Below are positions 25,743 through 34,389 of a stretch of DNA of 64,000 nt, one piece after another. The DNA lies in NCBI RefSeq assembly GCF_030268225.1, contig NZ_BSQG01000001.1, positions 310,001 through 374,000 on the forward strand. The letters are read 5' to 3'. The notes under the pieces are model-generated. The model made no database searches. It was not told where the DNA came from and was given only the letters and a program-made list of their open reading frames with translations. The first letter of the stretch is position 1. Every line of letters starts with the position of its first letter. The translations under genes and the position numbers were made by a program. The DNA comes from Nocardiopsis ansamitocini. GTDB taxonomy: Bacteria > Actinomycetota > Actinomycetes > Streptosporangiales > Streptosporangiaceae.

Positions 25743-27437
25743 GTGGCCAAGCCTCCGCTTCCCGCCTCGACCGCCGCCCAGCAGGTGGTGGACGTGCTCG
25801 CCGCCGCCGGAATCCGGCGCTGCTACACCGTTCCGGGCGAGAGTTTCCTGGAACTCAGCGACGCCATGGAACTCCACCCCGCCATCACCCTGGTGTCCAC
25901 CAGGCACGAGAACGGTGCCGGGTTCATGGCCGAGGCTGACGCGAAACTGACCGGGGTGCCCGCGGTCGCCGCGGCAACCCGCGGACCGGGCGCCGCCAAC
26001 CTGGCGGTGGGCGTGCACACCGCGATGCAGGACTCCACCCCGATGATCGTGTTCCTGGGGCAGGTGGAAACGGACAACCTGGGGCGGGAGGCATTCCAGG
26101 AGGTGGATCTGACCGCCTTCTACGCACCCATCACCAAATGGGCCACGACGGTCACCCGTGCCGACCGGCTGGCGCAGACCACCGCGCAGGCGGTGCGGAT
26201 CGCCACCTCCGGCCGTCCGGGACCGGTCGCCGTCGCGGTCCCCGCCGACCTGTTCGGCCAGGTGGTGGAGGAACCGGCAGCGCTTGCGGGAACGGTGCGA
26301 CAGGCGCGCCCCGCGCTGGGGGACGACGAGCGGGACCGACTGGCGGGTTGGCTGGCCGCCGCAGAGCGTCCGGTCATCATCGCGGGCGGCGGCGCCCGGT
26401 GGGCCCGAGACGAGCTGGTGGCCGCCGCCGAGCACTTCCGGGCCGGGGTGTACTCCTCGTTTCGCCGACAGGACGTCTTTCCCAACGACCATCCGCTGTA
26501 CCTGGGGCATCTGGGACTCGGCTGCCCCAAACCCGTGCTGAACGCGCTCGAGGAGGCCGACGCGGTCCTGGTGGTGGGCTCGCGGCTGAGCGAGATCACC
26601 ACCCAGACCTACCGGCTTCCCGAGAGCGGCGCTCCCGGCAGCGAGCCCTCGGTCGCCCAGATCGACATCGACCCCGCCCAGGTGGGCGCGGTGACCAAGG
26701 TGTGGCTGGGCGCGGTCGCCGACAGCGGGCGCGCATTGGCGGCGCTGGCGCAAGTACCGGTGGAACCGCAGCAACGCGACTGGTCCCGTGCCCACGGGGC
26801 GTGGGTGGACACCTGTACCGCGCCGGCAGGGGTGTTCGAGCACCCGGGGGGCCTGCTGCACCCGTGGGCGGTGGTGGAGACCATGCGCCGGCTGCTGCCC
26901 GAGGACACCGTGGTGACCAACGACGCGGGAAACTTCGCGGCGTTCCTGCACCGTGGCTGGTCCTACCGCGCACCCGCCACCCAATTGGGGCCCACCAGCG
27001 GCGCGATGGGCTATGCGGTGCCCGCCGCGGTGGCCGCCAAACTGGCCGAGCCCCAGCGCACCGTGGTGGCGGTGGTCGGCGACGGCGGGCTGCTGATGAC
27101 CGGTCAGGAATTGGAGACCGCAGCCCGGCTGGGACAGCGCATCGTGGTCGTGGTCTTCCAGAACGGGCTCTACGGCACCATCGCCATGCACCAGGCCCGC
27201 GAATTGGGGCGTACCGCGGCGGTGGAGATCAGTGGGCCGCTGGACCTGGCCGGCTATGCCCGTGGCCTGGGCGCGCTGGGAGCCACCGCCACCACCCCGG
27301 CAGAACTGGAGAAGGCGCTGCGGGCGGCGCTGGAGGCCGACGGCCCCACGCTCATCGACTGCCGCACCGACCCCGACATCATCAGCCCCGAGACCACTCT
27401 GTCGGAACTGATCGAGGGGCACGCCGACCGGGGCTGA
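25743..27437 (+). CDS. thiamine diphosphate-dependent enzyme, acetolactate synthase-like
   Basis: A 564-residue three-domain ThDP enzyme. The N-terminal Pyr domain has the cofactor-activating glutamate in STRHENGAGFMAEADA near 53. A Rossmann-like middle domain follows, with VIIAGGGARWA near 213. The C-terminal PP domain has the Mg-ThDP motif GDGGLLMTGQ, ending in FQNGLYGT (about 443-475). It may be a carboligase or a 2-keto acid decarboxylase. It is not clearly anabolic acetolactate synthase, and no small subunit is adjacent. GTG 25743 follows AAGGA. It lies 133 bases downstream of the amino-acid exporter. Confidence 0.85.
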   Translation: MAKPPLPASTAAQQVVDVLAAAGIRRCYTVPGESFLELSDAMELHPAITLVSTRHENGAGFMAEADAKLTGVPAVAAATRGPGAANLAVGVHTAMQDSTPMIVFLGQVETDNLGREAFQEVDLTAFYAPITKWATTVTRADRLAQTTAQAVRIATSGRPGPVAVAVPADLFGQVVEEPAALAGTVRQARPALGDDERDRLAGWLAAAERPVIIAGGGARWARDELVAAAEHFRAGVYSSFRRQDVFPNDHPLYLGHLGLGCPKPVLNALEEADAVLVVGSRLSEITTQTYRLPESGAPGSEPSVAQIDIDPAQVGAVTKVWLGAVADSGRALAALAQVPVEPQQRDWSRAHGAWVDTCTAPAGVFEHPGGLLHPWAVVETMRRLLPEDTVVTNDAGNFAAFLHRGWSYRAPATQLGPTSGAMGYAVPAAVAAKLAEPQRTVVAVVGDGGLLMTGQELETAARLGQRIVVVVFQNGLYGTIAMHQARELGRTAAVEISGPLDLAGYARGLGALGATATTPAELEKALRAALEADGPTLIDCRTDPDIISPETTLSELIEGHADRG

Positions 27438-27509
27438 TGATGTGCTCGCCCTCGGATCCACCTGCGCCGACACCGGCTGCGGGCACGGGGCCTCCTGCCG
27501 CGACCGGGG

Positions 27510-28436
27510 TCAGTCCTCGCGCAGAGCGGCCAGGGCCTGCTCCAGGTCGTCGGGGTAGGGGCTCTCGAAACTCACCGGCCGGTGCTCGGTGGGGTGGTCG
27601 AAGGCAAGGCGTACCGCGTGCAGCCACTGGCGGCGCACACCGAGCCGCTCGGCGAGGGTGGGGTCGGCTCCGTAGAGGTGGTCGCCCACGCACGGGTGCC
27701 GGGTGGCCGACATGTGCACCCGGATCTGATGGGTACGGCCGGTCTCCAGCTTGACCTCCAGCAGGCTCGCCGCGCGAAACGCCTCGATGGTGTCGTAGTG
27801 GGTGACCGAGGGGCGTCCTCCCGCGACGACGGCCCACCGGCCGTCTCCCGCGGGGTGGCGGTCGATGGGCGCGTCGATGGTGCCGCGCAGCGGGTCGGGA
27901 TGCCCCTGGACCAGCGTGTTGTAGTACTTGTCCACTGTGCGCTCCTTGAAGGCGCGCTTGAGGACGCTGTAGGCGGTCTCGCTCTTGGCGACCACCATCA
28001 GGCCGGTGGTGTTGGCGTCGAGGCGGTGGACGATCCCCTGGCGCTCGGCCGCACCGCTGGTGGCCAACTGCACCCCCGAGGCCAGCAGCCCCTCAAGAAT
28101 CGAGGGGCCGGTCCATCCGAGAGTGGGATGGGCGACCACCCCGACGGGCTTGTCCACGACCACGATGTCGGCGTCCTCGTGGACGATACGCATCCCGGGC
28201 ACGGCTTCCGCGCGCGGCACCGGAGCGCTCGGGGGCGGAGGCAGCGCGACATCCAGCCAGGAACCGGCCTGCACGCGGTCGGACTTGGCCGCCGCTCCCC
28301 CGTCGACCAGGACGTTTCCCTCGGCGATCAGTTCGGCGGCGCGCGTGCGGGAGAACCCGAACATGCGGGCGATGGCGGCATCGAGCCGGTCGCCTTCGAG
28401 CCCGTCGGGTACCGGCAGGCTGCGGTGGTCACTCAC
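27510..28436 (-). CDS. RluA/RluD family pseudouridine synthase
   Basis: A 308-residue enzyme that isomerises uridine in rRNA or tRNA. It has an N-terminal S4 RNA-binding domain (about 8-75, with RLDAAIARMFGFSRTRAAELI) and the catalytic domain with the aspartate in HRLDANTTGLMVVAK near 138. It resembles RluD most by domain order. GTG 28436 follows GAGGAGAACG and overlaps the end of lspA by eight bases. The lspA-rluD pairing is common in bacteria. Confidence 0.92.
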   Translation of the reverse strand: MSDHRSLPVPDGLEGDRLDAAIARMFGFSRTRAAELIAEGNVLVDGGAAAKSDRVQAGSWLDVALPPPPSAPVPRAEAVPGMRIVHEDADIVVVDKPVGVVAHPTLGWTGPSILEGLLASGVQLATSGAAERQGIVHRLDANTTGLMVVAKSETAYSVLKRAFKERTVDKYYNTLVQGHPDPLRGTIDAPIDRHPAGDGRWAVVAGGRPSVTHYDTIEAFRAASLLEVKLETGRTHQIRVHMSATRHPCVGDHLYGADPTLAERLGVRRQWLHAVRLAFDHPTEHRPVSFESPYPDDLEQALAALRED

Positions 28437-29034
28437 GACCGTTCTCCTCAGTGGTGGGGCGCGGGGCGTCCGGGCCGGCAACCGGCTCCGCCCCGTCGCG
28501 GGTGCCGTCGATGTTGATACCGCGGAAAGCCAGCACCACCGCGAGTATGCCGCCGCACACGATGGCGGAGTCGGCGATGTTGAAGACCGGCCAGTTGGGC
28601 AGCTGAATCCAGTCCACGACGTGTCCGTGCAACGGCGCGGGCGGGCTGAACAGGCGGTCCGACCAGGTGCCGACCGCCTCGGGCCCCGTCAGGGCAGCCG
28701 ACACCTCACGGGTGTCGGGTCGCCAGACCCGGTCGATGAAGTTGCCGGTGGCCCCGCTCAGGATCAACCCAAGCGACACGGTCCAGCCGAAACTGCGCAA
28801 CCGGCCCGAGATCCGCAGGATGTAGACGATCACACCCACCATGATCAGACTGAAGACCCAGGTCATGCCGGTTCCGATGGAGAAGGCCGCGCCCGGGTTG
28901 AACACAAGCGTCAACTTCAGGAACCCGCCGAACAGGACAACAGGGTCCATGGGGGTGAAGTTGGCGAGCGCGATTTCCTTGGTGGCGAAGTCCGCGACCA
29001 CCAGGACCACCGCGATGGCCAACAACAGGAGCAC
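28429..29034 (-). CDS. lspA: lipoprotein signal peptidase (signal peptidase II)
   Basis: A 201-residue inner membrane aspartyl protease that removes the signal peptides of lipoproteins. Four transmembrane segments are visible. The two catalytic aspartates lie in SGATGNFIDRV near 95 and VFNIADSAI near 150. GTG 29034 would begin directly in the first helix and has a weak ribosome site. An upstream CTG at 29106, with GAGGAG six bases before it, would add 24 mostly polar residues ending PSRPRRY, which looks like a natural cytoplasmic N-terminus. The C-terminal tail is polar and Pro-rich. Confidence 0.93.
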   Translation of the reverse strand: MLLLLAIAVVLVVADFATKEIALANFTPMDPVVLFGGFLKLTLVFNPGAAFSIGTGMTWVFSLIMVGVIVYILRISGRLRSFGWTVSLGLILSGATGNFIDRVWRPDTREVSAALTGPEAVGTWSDRLFSPPAPLHGHVVDWIQLPNWPVFNIADSAIVCGGILAVVLAFRGINIDGTRDGAEPVAGPDAPRPTTEENGRE

Positions 29035-29207
29035 ATAGCGGCGCGGCCTGCTCGGACGCGCGGCGGGCGCGGTCTCGGGGCCCCGGTCGGGGTCGACGTC
29101 GTTCAGCGGAACTCCTCAAGCGTGGTCGCGCCCAATGGACGCAGTGGTCGTCCGGGGGCGTCTCGCGCACTGGCCGGCGCGTCCGGCGGATCGGGGAACG
29201 CGCGAAA

Positions 29208-29225
29208 CCCCCAGTGTAGTGGGGG
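29208..29225 (-). terminator. hairpin with short T-run after a small gene
   Basis: On the minus strand CCCCCA, a 6-base loop and TGGGGG are followed by TTT, 36 bases after the stop of the 86-residue gene. Confidence 0.6.
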
Positions 29226-29260
29226 GCTCATCCGGGTCGGCCTGCCCCGGGCGGCACGGA

Positions 29261-29521
29261 TCACCCGGCCCGGGTGCTTCCGTCGTAGTCCTGGGCCAGC
29301 GCATCGAGGTGGGGTTGGTCCAGAGCGGCCGGTCCGCCGTGCGGACCGGTGTGCACCTCGATCACCCAGTCGGTGTCCTCGCTCCCCCCGGACAGTGGGT
29401 TCCGGCCGACCGTGCACGGTTCGTAGCCCTGGTCCTCCAACTGCTCGGCCAGCTCTTCGGCGTCCTCCCTGTCCTGCAGTGCCACCAGGACGCTCCCCGG
29501 CAAGGGCGTCGTGTCTGCCAT
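29261..29521 (-). CDS. 86-residue acidic hypothetical protein
   Basis: ATG 29521 lies behind a clear GAGGAG ribosome site and opens an 86-residue acidic protein (many Asp/Glu). VLVALQDREDAEELAEQLEDQGYEP is split by predicted strand and helix near 11-35, and TDWVIEVHTGP near 50 gives an alpha-beta pattern resembling small ferredoxin-like or SPOR-like folds. No membrane segment is seen. Its own terminator follows. I do not recognise the family. It lies between lspA and the divergent ileS leader. Confidence 0.7.
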   Translation of the reverse strand: MADTTPLPGSVLVALQDREDAEELAEQLEDQGYEPCTVGRNPLSGGSEDTDWVIEVHTGPHGGPAALDQPHLDALAQDYDGSTRAG

Positions 29522-29640
29522 GTCAGGCGCTCCTCTTGATCACATGGTTCGTCGCACGGTCTCGCCGCAAGTATGCCGTGGCCCCGGTCACCCGGCGAAA
29601 ACTGCCATGAGCGCCTTGCCAGGTGCGTTATCCTCTGTTC

Positions 29641-29931
29641 CAGCAAGGCGTAGACGGGGACGAGTACCGCGCCGGACACGACCGTGAGCGACCCGGGACT
29701 GGTGCGAGCCGGGGGCACGACCGTGCGGGAAGATCACCCCTGAGCCGCCGGAGGAAAGGCGCGGACCCCCAACGGGTTCAGCACCCACTAGAACCGGCAG
29801 CGGCAGCAACGAAGTGGGACGTGTTCCTTCGCTCGGAGGACACCTCCAAGGAGGGTGGTACCGCGGGGCCGGGTCAATCGGGCCTCGTCCCTCCGTCAGG
29901 CCAGTTTTCCTGATGGAGAAAGGTACGCCCC
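29641..29931 (+). ncRNA. T-box leader of ileS (translational type)
   Basis: The T-box sequence AAGGAGGGTGGTACCGCGG lies at 29848-29866. Its TGGT (29856-29859) can pair with the ACCA end of tRNA. A candidate specifier ATC (Ile) is at 29733-29735 after GGAAG, within the first stem region. Downstream, CTCCGTCAGG (29891-29900) can pair with CCTGATGGAG (29909-29918), hiding the start of the ribosome site GGAGAAAGG, with one G-U pair. There is no U-run, so control is by ribosome-site exposure, as in other actinobacterial ileS T-boxes. The 5' end is estimated from TATCCT at 29629-29634. Confidence 0.88.
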
Positions 29932-32900
29932 GTGTCCGACGACGCCCCTCGGCCCCTCCCCGCTCTTCCCGCGCAGATCGACCTCCCCGCGATGGAGCAC
30001 GACGTACTGCGCCGATGGTCGGAGCAGAAGGTCTTCGATCGTTCCCTCGAACAGACCCGGGGCGGCCCCAACTGGGTGTTCTTCGAGGGTCCGCCCACCG
30101 CCAACGGCCAGCCCGGCGTGCACCACGTCGAAGCGCGCGTGTTCAAGGACGTGTTCCCGCGCTTCAAGACGATGAAGGGCTTCCACGTCAACCGCAAGGC
30201 GGGCTGGGACTGCCACGGCCTGCCGGTCGAGGTCGCGGTGGAGAAGGAGCTCGGCCTTTCCGGCAAGAAGGACATCGAGGAGTTCGGTGTCGCCGAGTTC
30301 AACGCCCGTTGCCGCGAGTCGGTGCTGCGCAACGTGGACGCCTTCACCGCGATGACCGAGCGCATGGGCTACTGGGTCAACATGGACGAGGCGTACCGCA
30401 CCATGGACCCCGAGTACGTGGAGTCGGTGTGGTGGTCCCTGAAGCAGATCTGGGACAAGGGTCTGCTGACCCAGGACTACCGGATCAGCCCGTACTGCCC
30501 TCGCTGCGGCACCACCCTGTCCGACCACGAGGTCGCCCAGGGCTACGAGACCGTGACCGACCCGTCGGTCTACGTGCGCTTCCCGCTGGCCTCCGGGCCG
30601 CTGTCGGAGGGGGACGCGGCGGCTTCGCTGCTGGTCTGGACGACCACCCCGTGGACGCTGGTGTCCAACACCGCTGTCGCCGTGCATCCCGATGTGGAGT
30701 ACGTGGTCGCCAGCGACGGCACCGAGCGGTTGATCGTAGCCGAACCCCTGGTCGGCGCGGCACTGGGTGAGGGCTGGACTCTCACCGGCGAGCGCTTCAC
30801 CGGGGCACAGATGGAACGGTGGTCCTACCGCCGCCCCTTCGAACTGGTGGACTTCGAGGCACCCGCGCACTTCGTGGTGCTGGCCGACTACGTCACGGTG
30901 GAGGACGGCACCGGCCTGGTGCACCAGGCCCCGGCGTTCGGCGCGGACGACATGCTGGTGTGCCGCGCCTACGGACTCCCGGTGGTGAACCCGGTCCGCG
31001 CCGACGGAACCTTCGAGGAGAAGCTGGACCTGGTCGGGGGCCTGTTCTTCAAGACCGCGGACAAACCGCTGGTGGCCGACCTGAAGGCACGCGGCCTGTT
31101 GTTCCGCCACGTCGCCTACGAGCACAGCTATCCGCACTGCTGGCGGTGCCACACGGCACTGCTCTACTACGCGCTGCCGTCGTGGTACATCCGCACCACC
31201 GAGATCAAGGAACGGCTGCTGGAGCAGAACGCCGGCACCAACTGGGTCCCCGAGAACGTCAAGGACGGCCGCTACGGCGAGTGGCTGCGCAACAACATCG
31301 ACTGGGCCCTGTCGCGCAGCCGGTACTGGGGAACGCCGCTCCCCATCTGGCAGTTCCCCGACGGCCGCCAGATCTGCGTGGGCTCGCTCAAGGAACTGGG
31401 CGAACTGAGCGGCCAGGACCTGTCCGCCCTCGACCCGCACCGCCCCTATGTGGACGACATCGTCATCCCCGACCCCGAGGCCGACCCCTCCCTGCCACTG
31501 GAGCAGCGGGTGGCGCGCCGGGTTCCCGAGGTGATCGACGTGTGGTTCGACTCCGGTGCGATGCCGTTCGCCCAGTGGGGGGCACCGCACCGCAACCTGG
31601 AAACCTTCGAGGCGAATTTCCCGGGCCAGTACATCTGCGAGGCCATCGACCAGACCCGCGGCTGGTTCTACTCGATGATGACGGTGAGCACGCTGGTCTT
31701 CGGCGAGTCCTCCTACGAGAACGTGGTCTGCCTGGGCCACATCCTCGCCGAGGACGGCCGCAAGATGAGCAAGCACCTGGGCAACATCCTGGAGCCGATG
31801 CCGGTGATGGACCGGCACGGCGCAGACGCGCTGCGCTGGTTCATGGCGGCCAGCGGCTCACCGTGGATGCCGCGCAAGGTCGGGCACGCGGCGCTGGAGG
31901 AGATCGTCCGCAAGGTCCTGCTGACCTACTACAACACCGCGTCCTTCTTCACCCTGTACGCCGGTGCCGGCGAGCGCCCGTGGAGCCACTCCCGCCTCGC
32001 CGAGGCGCCCGAACCGACACAGCGCCCGCTCATCGACCGCTGGGTGCTCTCCGAGCTGAACAGCCTGGTGCGGACGGTGGACGCGGCGCTGGAGCGGTTC
32101 GATCCGGCAGCGGCCGGACGCGCCATCACAGCGTTCGTGGACGACCTGTCCAACTGGTACGTGCGACGCTCGCGGCGCCGATTCTGGGCGGGGGCCAACA
32201 CACCCGAGGGCGCCGCGGCGTTCGCGACGCTGTTCGAGGCGTTGGAAACAGTCACGCTCCTGATGGCGCCCATCGTGCCGTTCCTGACCGACCACGTGTG
32301 GAACGCATTGCGCCGTCCCGAAGCAGCCGAATCGGTGCACCTCGCGGCGTGGCCGGTGGCCGACGAGTCGCTGATCGACACCGGACTGTCGGGGCAGATG
32401 GCTCTGACCAGGCGCCTGGTGGAACTGGGTCGGGCCGCGCGGGCGGACTCCGGCCAGCGCACGCGCCAGCCGCTGGCCAGGGTCCTCGTGGGTGCGGCCG
32501 GATTCGGTGACCTGCCCGAGCAGCTCCGGGGCCAGATCACGGAGGAACTGAACGTCCTCGAACTCGACCCGTTGTCCGTGGTGGGCGGCGACCTGGTGGA
32601 CTACTCGGTCAAACCGAACTTCCGGGCACTGGGCAAGCGGTTCGGCAAGGGGACGCCGCCGGTGGCCAGGGCGATCCAAGCCGCAGACGCCAAGGCCCTC
32701 GTGGAGCGGCTGCGCGCGGAAGGGGCCGCCGTGGTCGACGTAGCGGGCGAAGACGTCACCGTGGATCCGGAGGAGGTCCTGATCACCGAGCAGCCCCGCG
32801 AGGGATGGGCGGTCGCCACGGAGTCGGGTGAGACGGTCGCCCTCGACCTGGAGCTCACCCCTGCATTGCGCAGGGCGGGTCTCGCCCGCGAGGTGGTCCG

Positions 32901-33126
32901 CCTCGTCCAGGATGCCCGCAAGTCCAGCGGCCTGGACATCTCCGACCGGATCGAACTGTGGTGGTCGGCCACCGACGACACCACGGGGGAGGCCATCACC
33001 GAGCACGCGGAAACCATCGGCAGCGAAGTCCTTGCGGTCTCCCTCTCCGAGGGCAAACCGAACGGCAACGCGCACGAAGTGTCCTCCACGGACTTCGGAG
33101 TGGCGCTATGGCTGCGTAAGTTCTAG
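29932..33126 (+). CDS. ileS: isoleucyl-tRNA synthetase
   Basis: A 1064-residue class I synthetase charging tRNA-Ile. The HIGH motif appears as PTANGQPGVHH near 55-65, the variant typical of the eukaryote-like IleS2 clade, which is often less sensitive to mupirocin. KMSKHLGN is near 611. The editing domain lies between (about 190-400), with WTTTPWTL near 237, and the anticodon-binding domain follows at about 690-850. GTG 29932 follows GGAGAAAGG by eight bases. Expression should rise with uncharged tRNA-Ile through the T-box leader. Confidence 0.96.
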   Translation: MSDDAPRPLPALPAQIDLPAMEHDVLRRWSEQKVFDRSLEQTRGGPNWVFFEGPPTANGQPGVHHVEARVFKDVFPRFKTMKGFHVNRKAGWDCHGLPVEVAVEKELGLSGKKDIEEFGVAEFNARCRESVLRNVDAFTAMTERMGYWVNMDEAYRTMDPEYVESVWWSLKQIWDKGLLTQDYRISPYCPRCGTTLSDHEVAQGYETVTDPSVYVRFPLASGPLSEGDAAASLLVWTTTPWTLVSNTAVAVHPDVEYVVASDGTERLIVAEPLVGAALGEGWTLTGERFTGAQMERWSYRRPFELVDFEAPAHFVVLADYVTVEDGTGLVHQAPAFGADDMLVCRAYGLPVVNPVRADGTFEEKLDLVGGLFFKTADKPLVADLKARGLLFRHVAYEHSYPHCWRCHTALLYYALPSWYIRTTEIKERLLEQNAGTNWVPENVKDGRYGEWLRNNIDWALSRSRYWGTPLPIWQFPDGRQICVGSLKELGELSGQDLSALDPHRPYVDDIVIPDPEADPSLPLEQRVARRVPEVIDVWFDSGAMPFAQWGAPHRNLETFEANFPGQYICEAIDQTRGWFYSMMTVSTLVFGESSYENVVCLGHILAEDGRKMSKHLGNILEPMPVMDRHGADALRWFMAASGSPWMPRKVGHAALEEIVRKVLLTYYNTASFFTLYAGAGERPWSHSRLAEAPEPTQRPLIDRWVLSELNSLVRTVDAALERFDPAAAGRAITAFVDDLSNWYVRRSRRRFWAGANTPEGAAAFATLFEALETVTLLMAPIVPFLTDHVWNALRRPEAAESVHLAAWPVADESLIDTGLSGQMALTRRLVELGRAARADSGQRTRQPLARVLVGAAGFGDLPEQLRGQITEELNVLELDPLSVVGGDLVDYSVKPNFRALGKRFGKGTPPVARAIQAADAKALVERLRAEGAAVVDVAGEDVTVDPEEVLITEQPREGWAVATESGETVALDLELTPALRRAGLAREVVRLVQDARKSSGLDISDRIELWWSATDDTTGEAITEHAETIGSEVLAVSLSEGKPNGNAHEVSSTDFGVALWLRKF

Positions 33127-33136
33127 CGGTGTCGCG

Positions 33137-33174
33137 GGGCCGGTCGCCGGGGTCCGCCCCTCGGCGGCCGGCCC
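33137..33174. terminator. GC-rich hairpin after ileS
   Basis: GGGCCGGTCGCCGGGG (33137-33152) pairs almost fully with the bases up to 33174, with one wobble and one mismatch. It lies just after the ileS stop and before the end of the convergent repeat-protein gene. Confidence 0.5.
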
Positions 33175-33244
33175 GCTGCCGTATACGCCCGCCGGCGTGG
33201 GCGGGAGTCCGACCGGGTCGGGTCGTGGGCCGGCGTGTACCGCG

Positions 33245-34330
33245 CTAGCGGTCCGCGTGCTTGAGCGTCGTGGCCTTCTCGGGCACGTCAGCGGAGGGGG
33301 CCTCGGGGCCGTCTGCGGGCCCGACGTCGTCTTTCGGCGCCGCGTCGTCGGCTGGCGGCCGCGGATCGGCGTCGGTGTCCTGGGCCTCGACAGGCTGGGC
33401 GTCGTCCTTCTCGGGGTCAGCCGTCGCAGAGGGATCCGCCTCGGCGGGCTGGGCGTCGTCCTTCTCGGGGTCAGCCGTCGCAGAGGGATCCACCTCGGCG
33501 GGCTGGGCGTCGTCCTTCTCGGGGTCAGCCGTCGCAGAGGGATCCACCTCGACGGGCTGGGCGTCGTCCTCTGCTTCAATGAGGCCGGCTTCGGCCGGTT
33601 CTTCGTCTCCCGCCGCCCCTGCCGTATCGGCTTCGGCAGGAGAGGCATCGCCGTCTTCGGCGGTGTCGACGGCAGGCGGGACAGCCACCCCGTCGGCGGA
33701 GCCGGTTGGCGACGGAGGCTGCGCAGCGCCTTCGCCGGGAAGATCAACAAGCGATTCGTTCGTCACGTCTGCGGACCGTTCATCCGCCTTGGCGACGTTG
33801 CGCGCCAGATCTGCGGTTGCGCAGTCGTCCTCGGCGGGCGGCGAGGAATCGGGCTCCACCTCGTCGGCAGTGGAGTCAACGGCGGACGTGTCCTCGTCCA
33901 CCGGGTCGGGGTGGCCGTCGCAGGACGGTAGGGAACTGGGTACGGCAGGAGGACGGTCCGCGGACTCCCCTGAAAACGCGGCAGCCCGCACCGGTTGCGA
34001 AACCGGTGCGGGTGCAGTCGTGCCGGTGCTGCCGGCCTCCTGGTTCGAGTCTGCGGCGGACATCACCGCCGGAACCGGAGCTGCTTGGACGGACGCCTTC
34101 CCCAAACCGTCCGTCCCGAGCACTCCCACGGCATCCGAAACCAGGTGGTCCCTGCGCTGTTTCGCACCGAACAGGTTCTTCCTGTTGCGGACGAACTCTA
34201 TCGCGAGCAGGACAGCAGACAGGCCGCTGATGCCGATCGCGATATAGACCAGAGTCAGCTCTGCGAGCGCCAGCGCCACGCCGATCACGACGAATGCCGC
34301 GATGACGAGGACCAGGCAGATGATGATCAC
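33245..34330 (-). CDS. membrane-anchored acidic repeat protein
   Basis: A 361-residue protein with two hydrophobic segments near the N-terminus (about 2-22 and 28-47), followed by a basic patch (FVRNRKNLFGAKQRRDH) and about 280 residues rich in Asp, Glu, Ala and Pro. The tail holds tandem 18-residue repeats (DDAQPAEVDPSATADPEK pattern). The tail should be disordered and strongly negative; after the positive patch it is predicted to lie in the cytoplasm. No enzyme domain is seen. It lies 59 bases downstream of divIVA on the same strand and may belong to the polar growth machinery. GTG 34330 has no strong ribosome site. Confidence 0.72.
   Translation of the reverse strand: MIIICLVLVIAAFVVIGVALALAELTLVYIAIGISGLSAVLLAIEFVRNRKNLFGAKQRRDHLVSDAVGVLGTDGLGKASVQAAPVPAVMSAADSNQEAGSTGTTAPAPVSQPVRAAAFSGESADRPPAVPSSLPSCDGHPDPVDEDTSAVDSTADEVEPDSSPPAEDDCATADLARNVAKADERSADVTNESLVDLPGEGAAQPPSPTGSADGVAVPPAVDTAEDGDASPAEADTAGAAGDEEPAEAGLIEAEDDAQPVEVDPSATADPEKDDAQPAEVDPSATADPEKDDAQPAEADPSATADPEKDDAQPVEAQDTDADPRPPADDAAPKDDVGPADGPEAPSADVPEKATTLKHADR
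33395..33571 (-). repeat. 54-bp tandem repeats in the acidic repeat protein gene
   Basis: CTGGGCGTCGTCC recurs at 33395, 33449, 33503 and 33557, giving three full units of 54 bp and a partial fourth. Units differ at only a few bases, so copy number may vary between strains. Confidence 0.9.
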
Positions 34331-34389
34331 CGGGTTGGATGCCTTTTCACGAACTCGAGGAGCTCATTGTCGTAATGCGGTTGGCCGGC

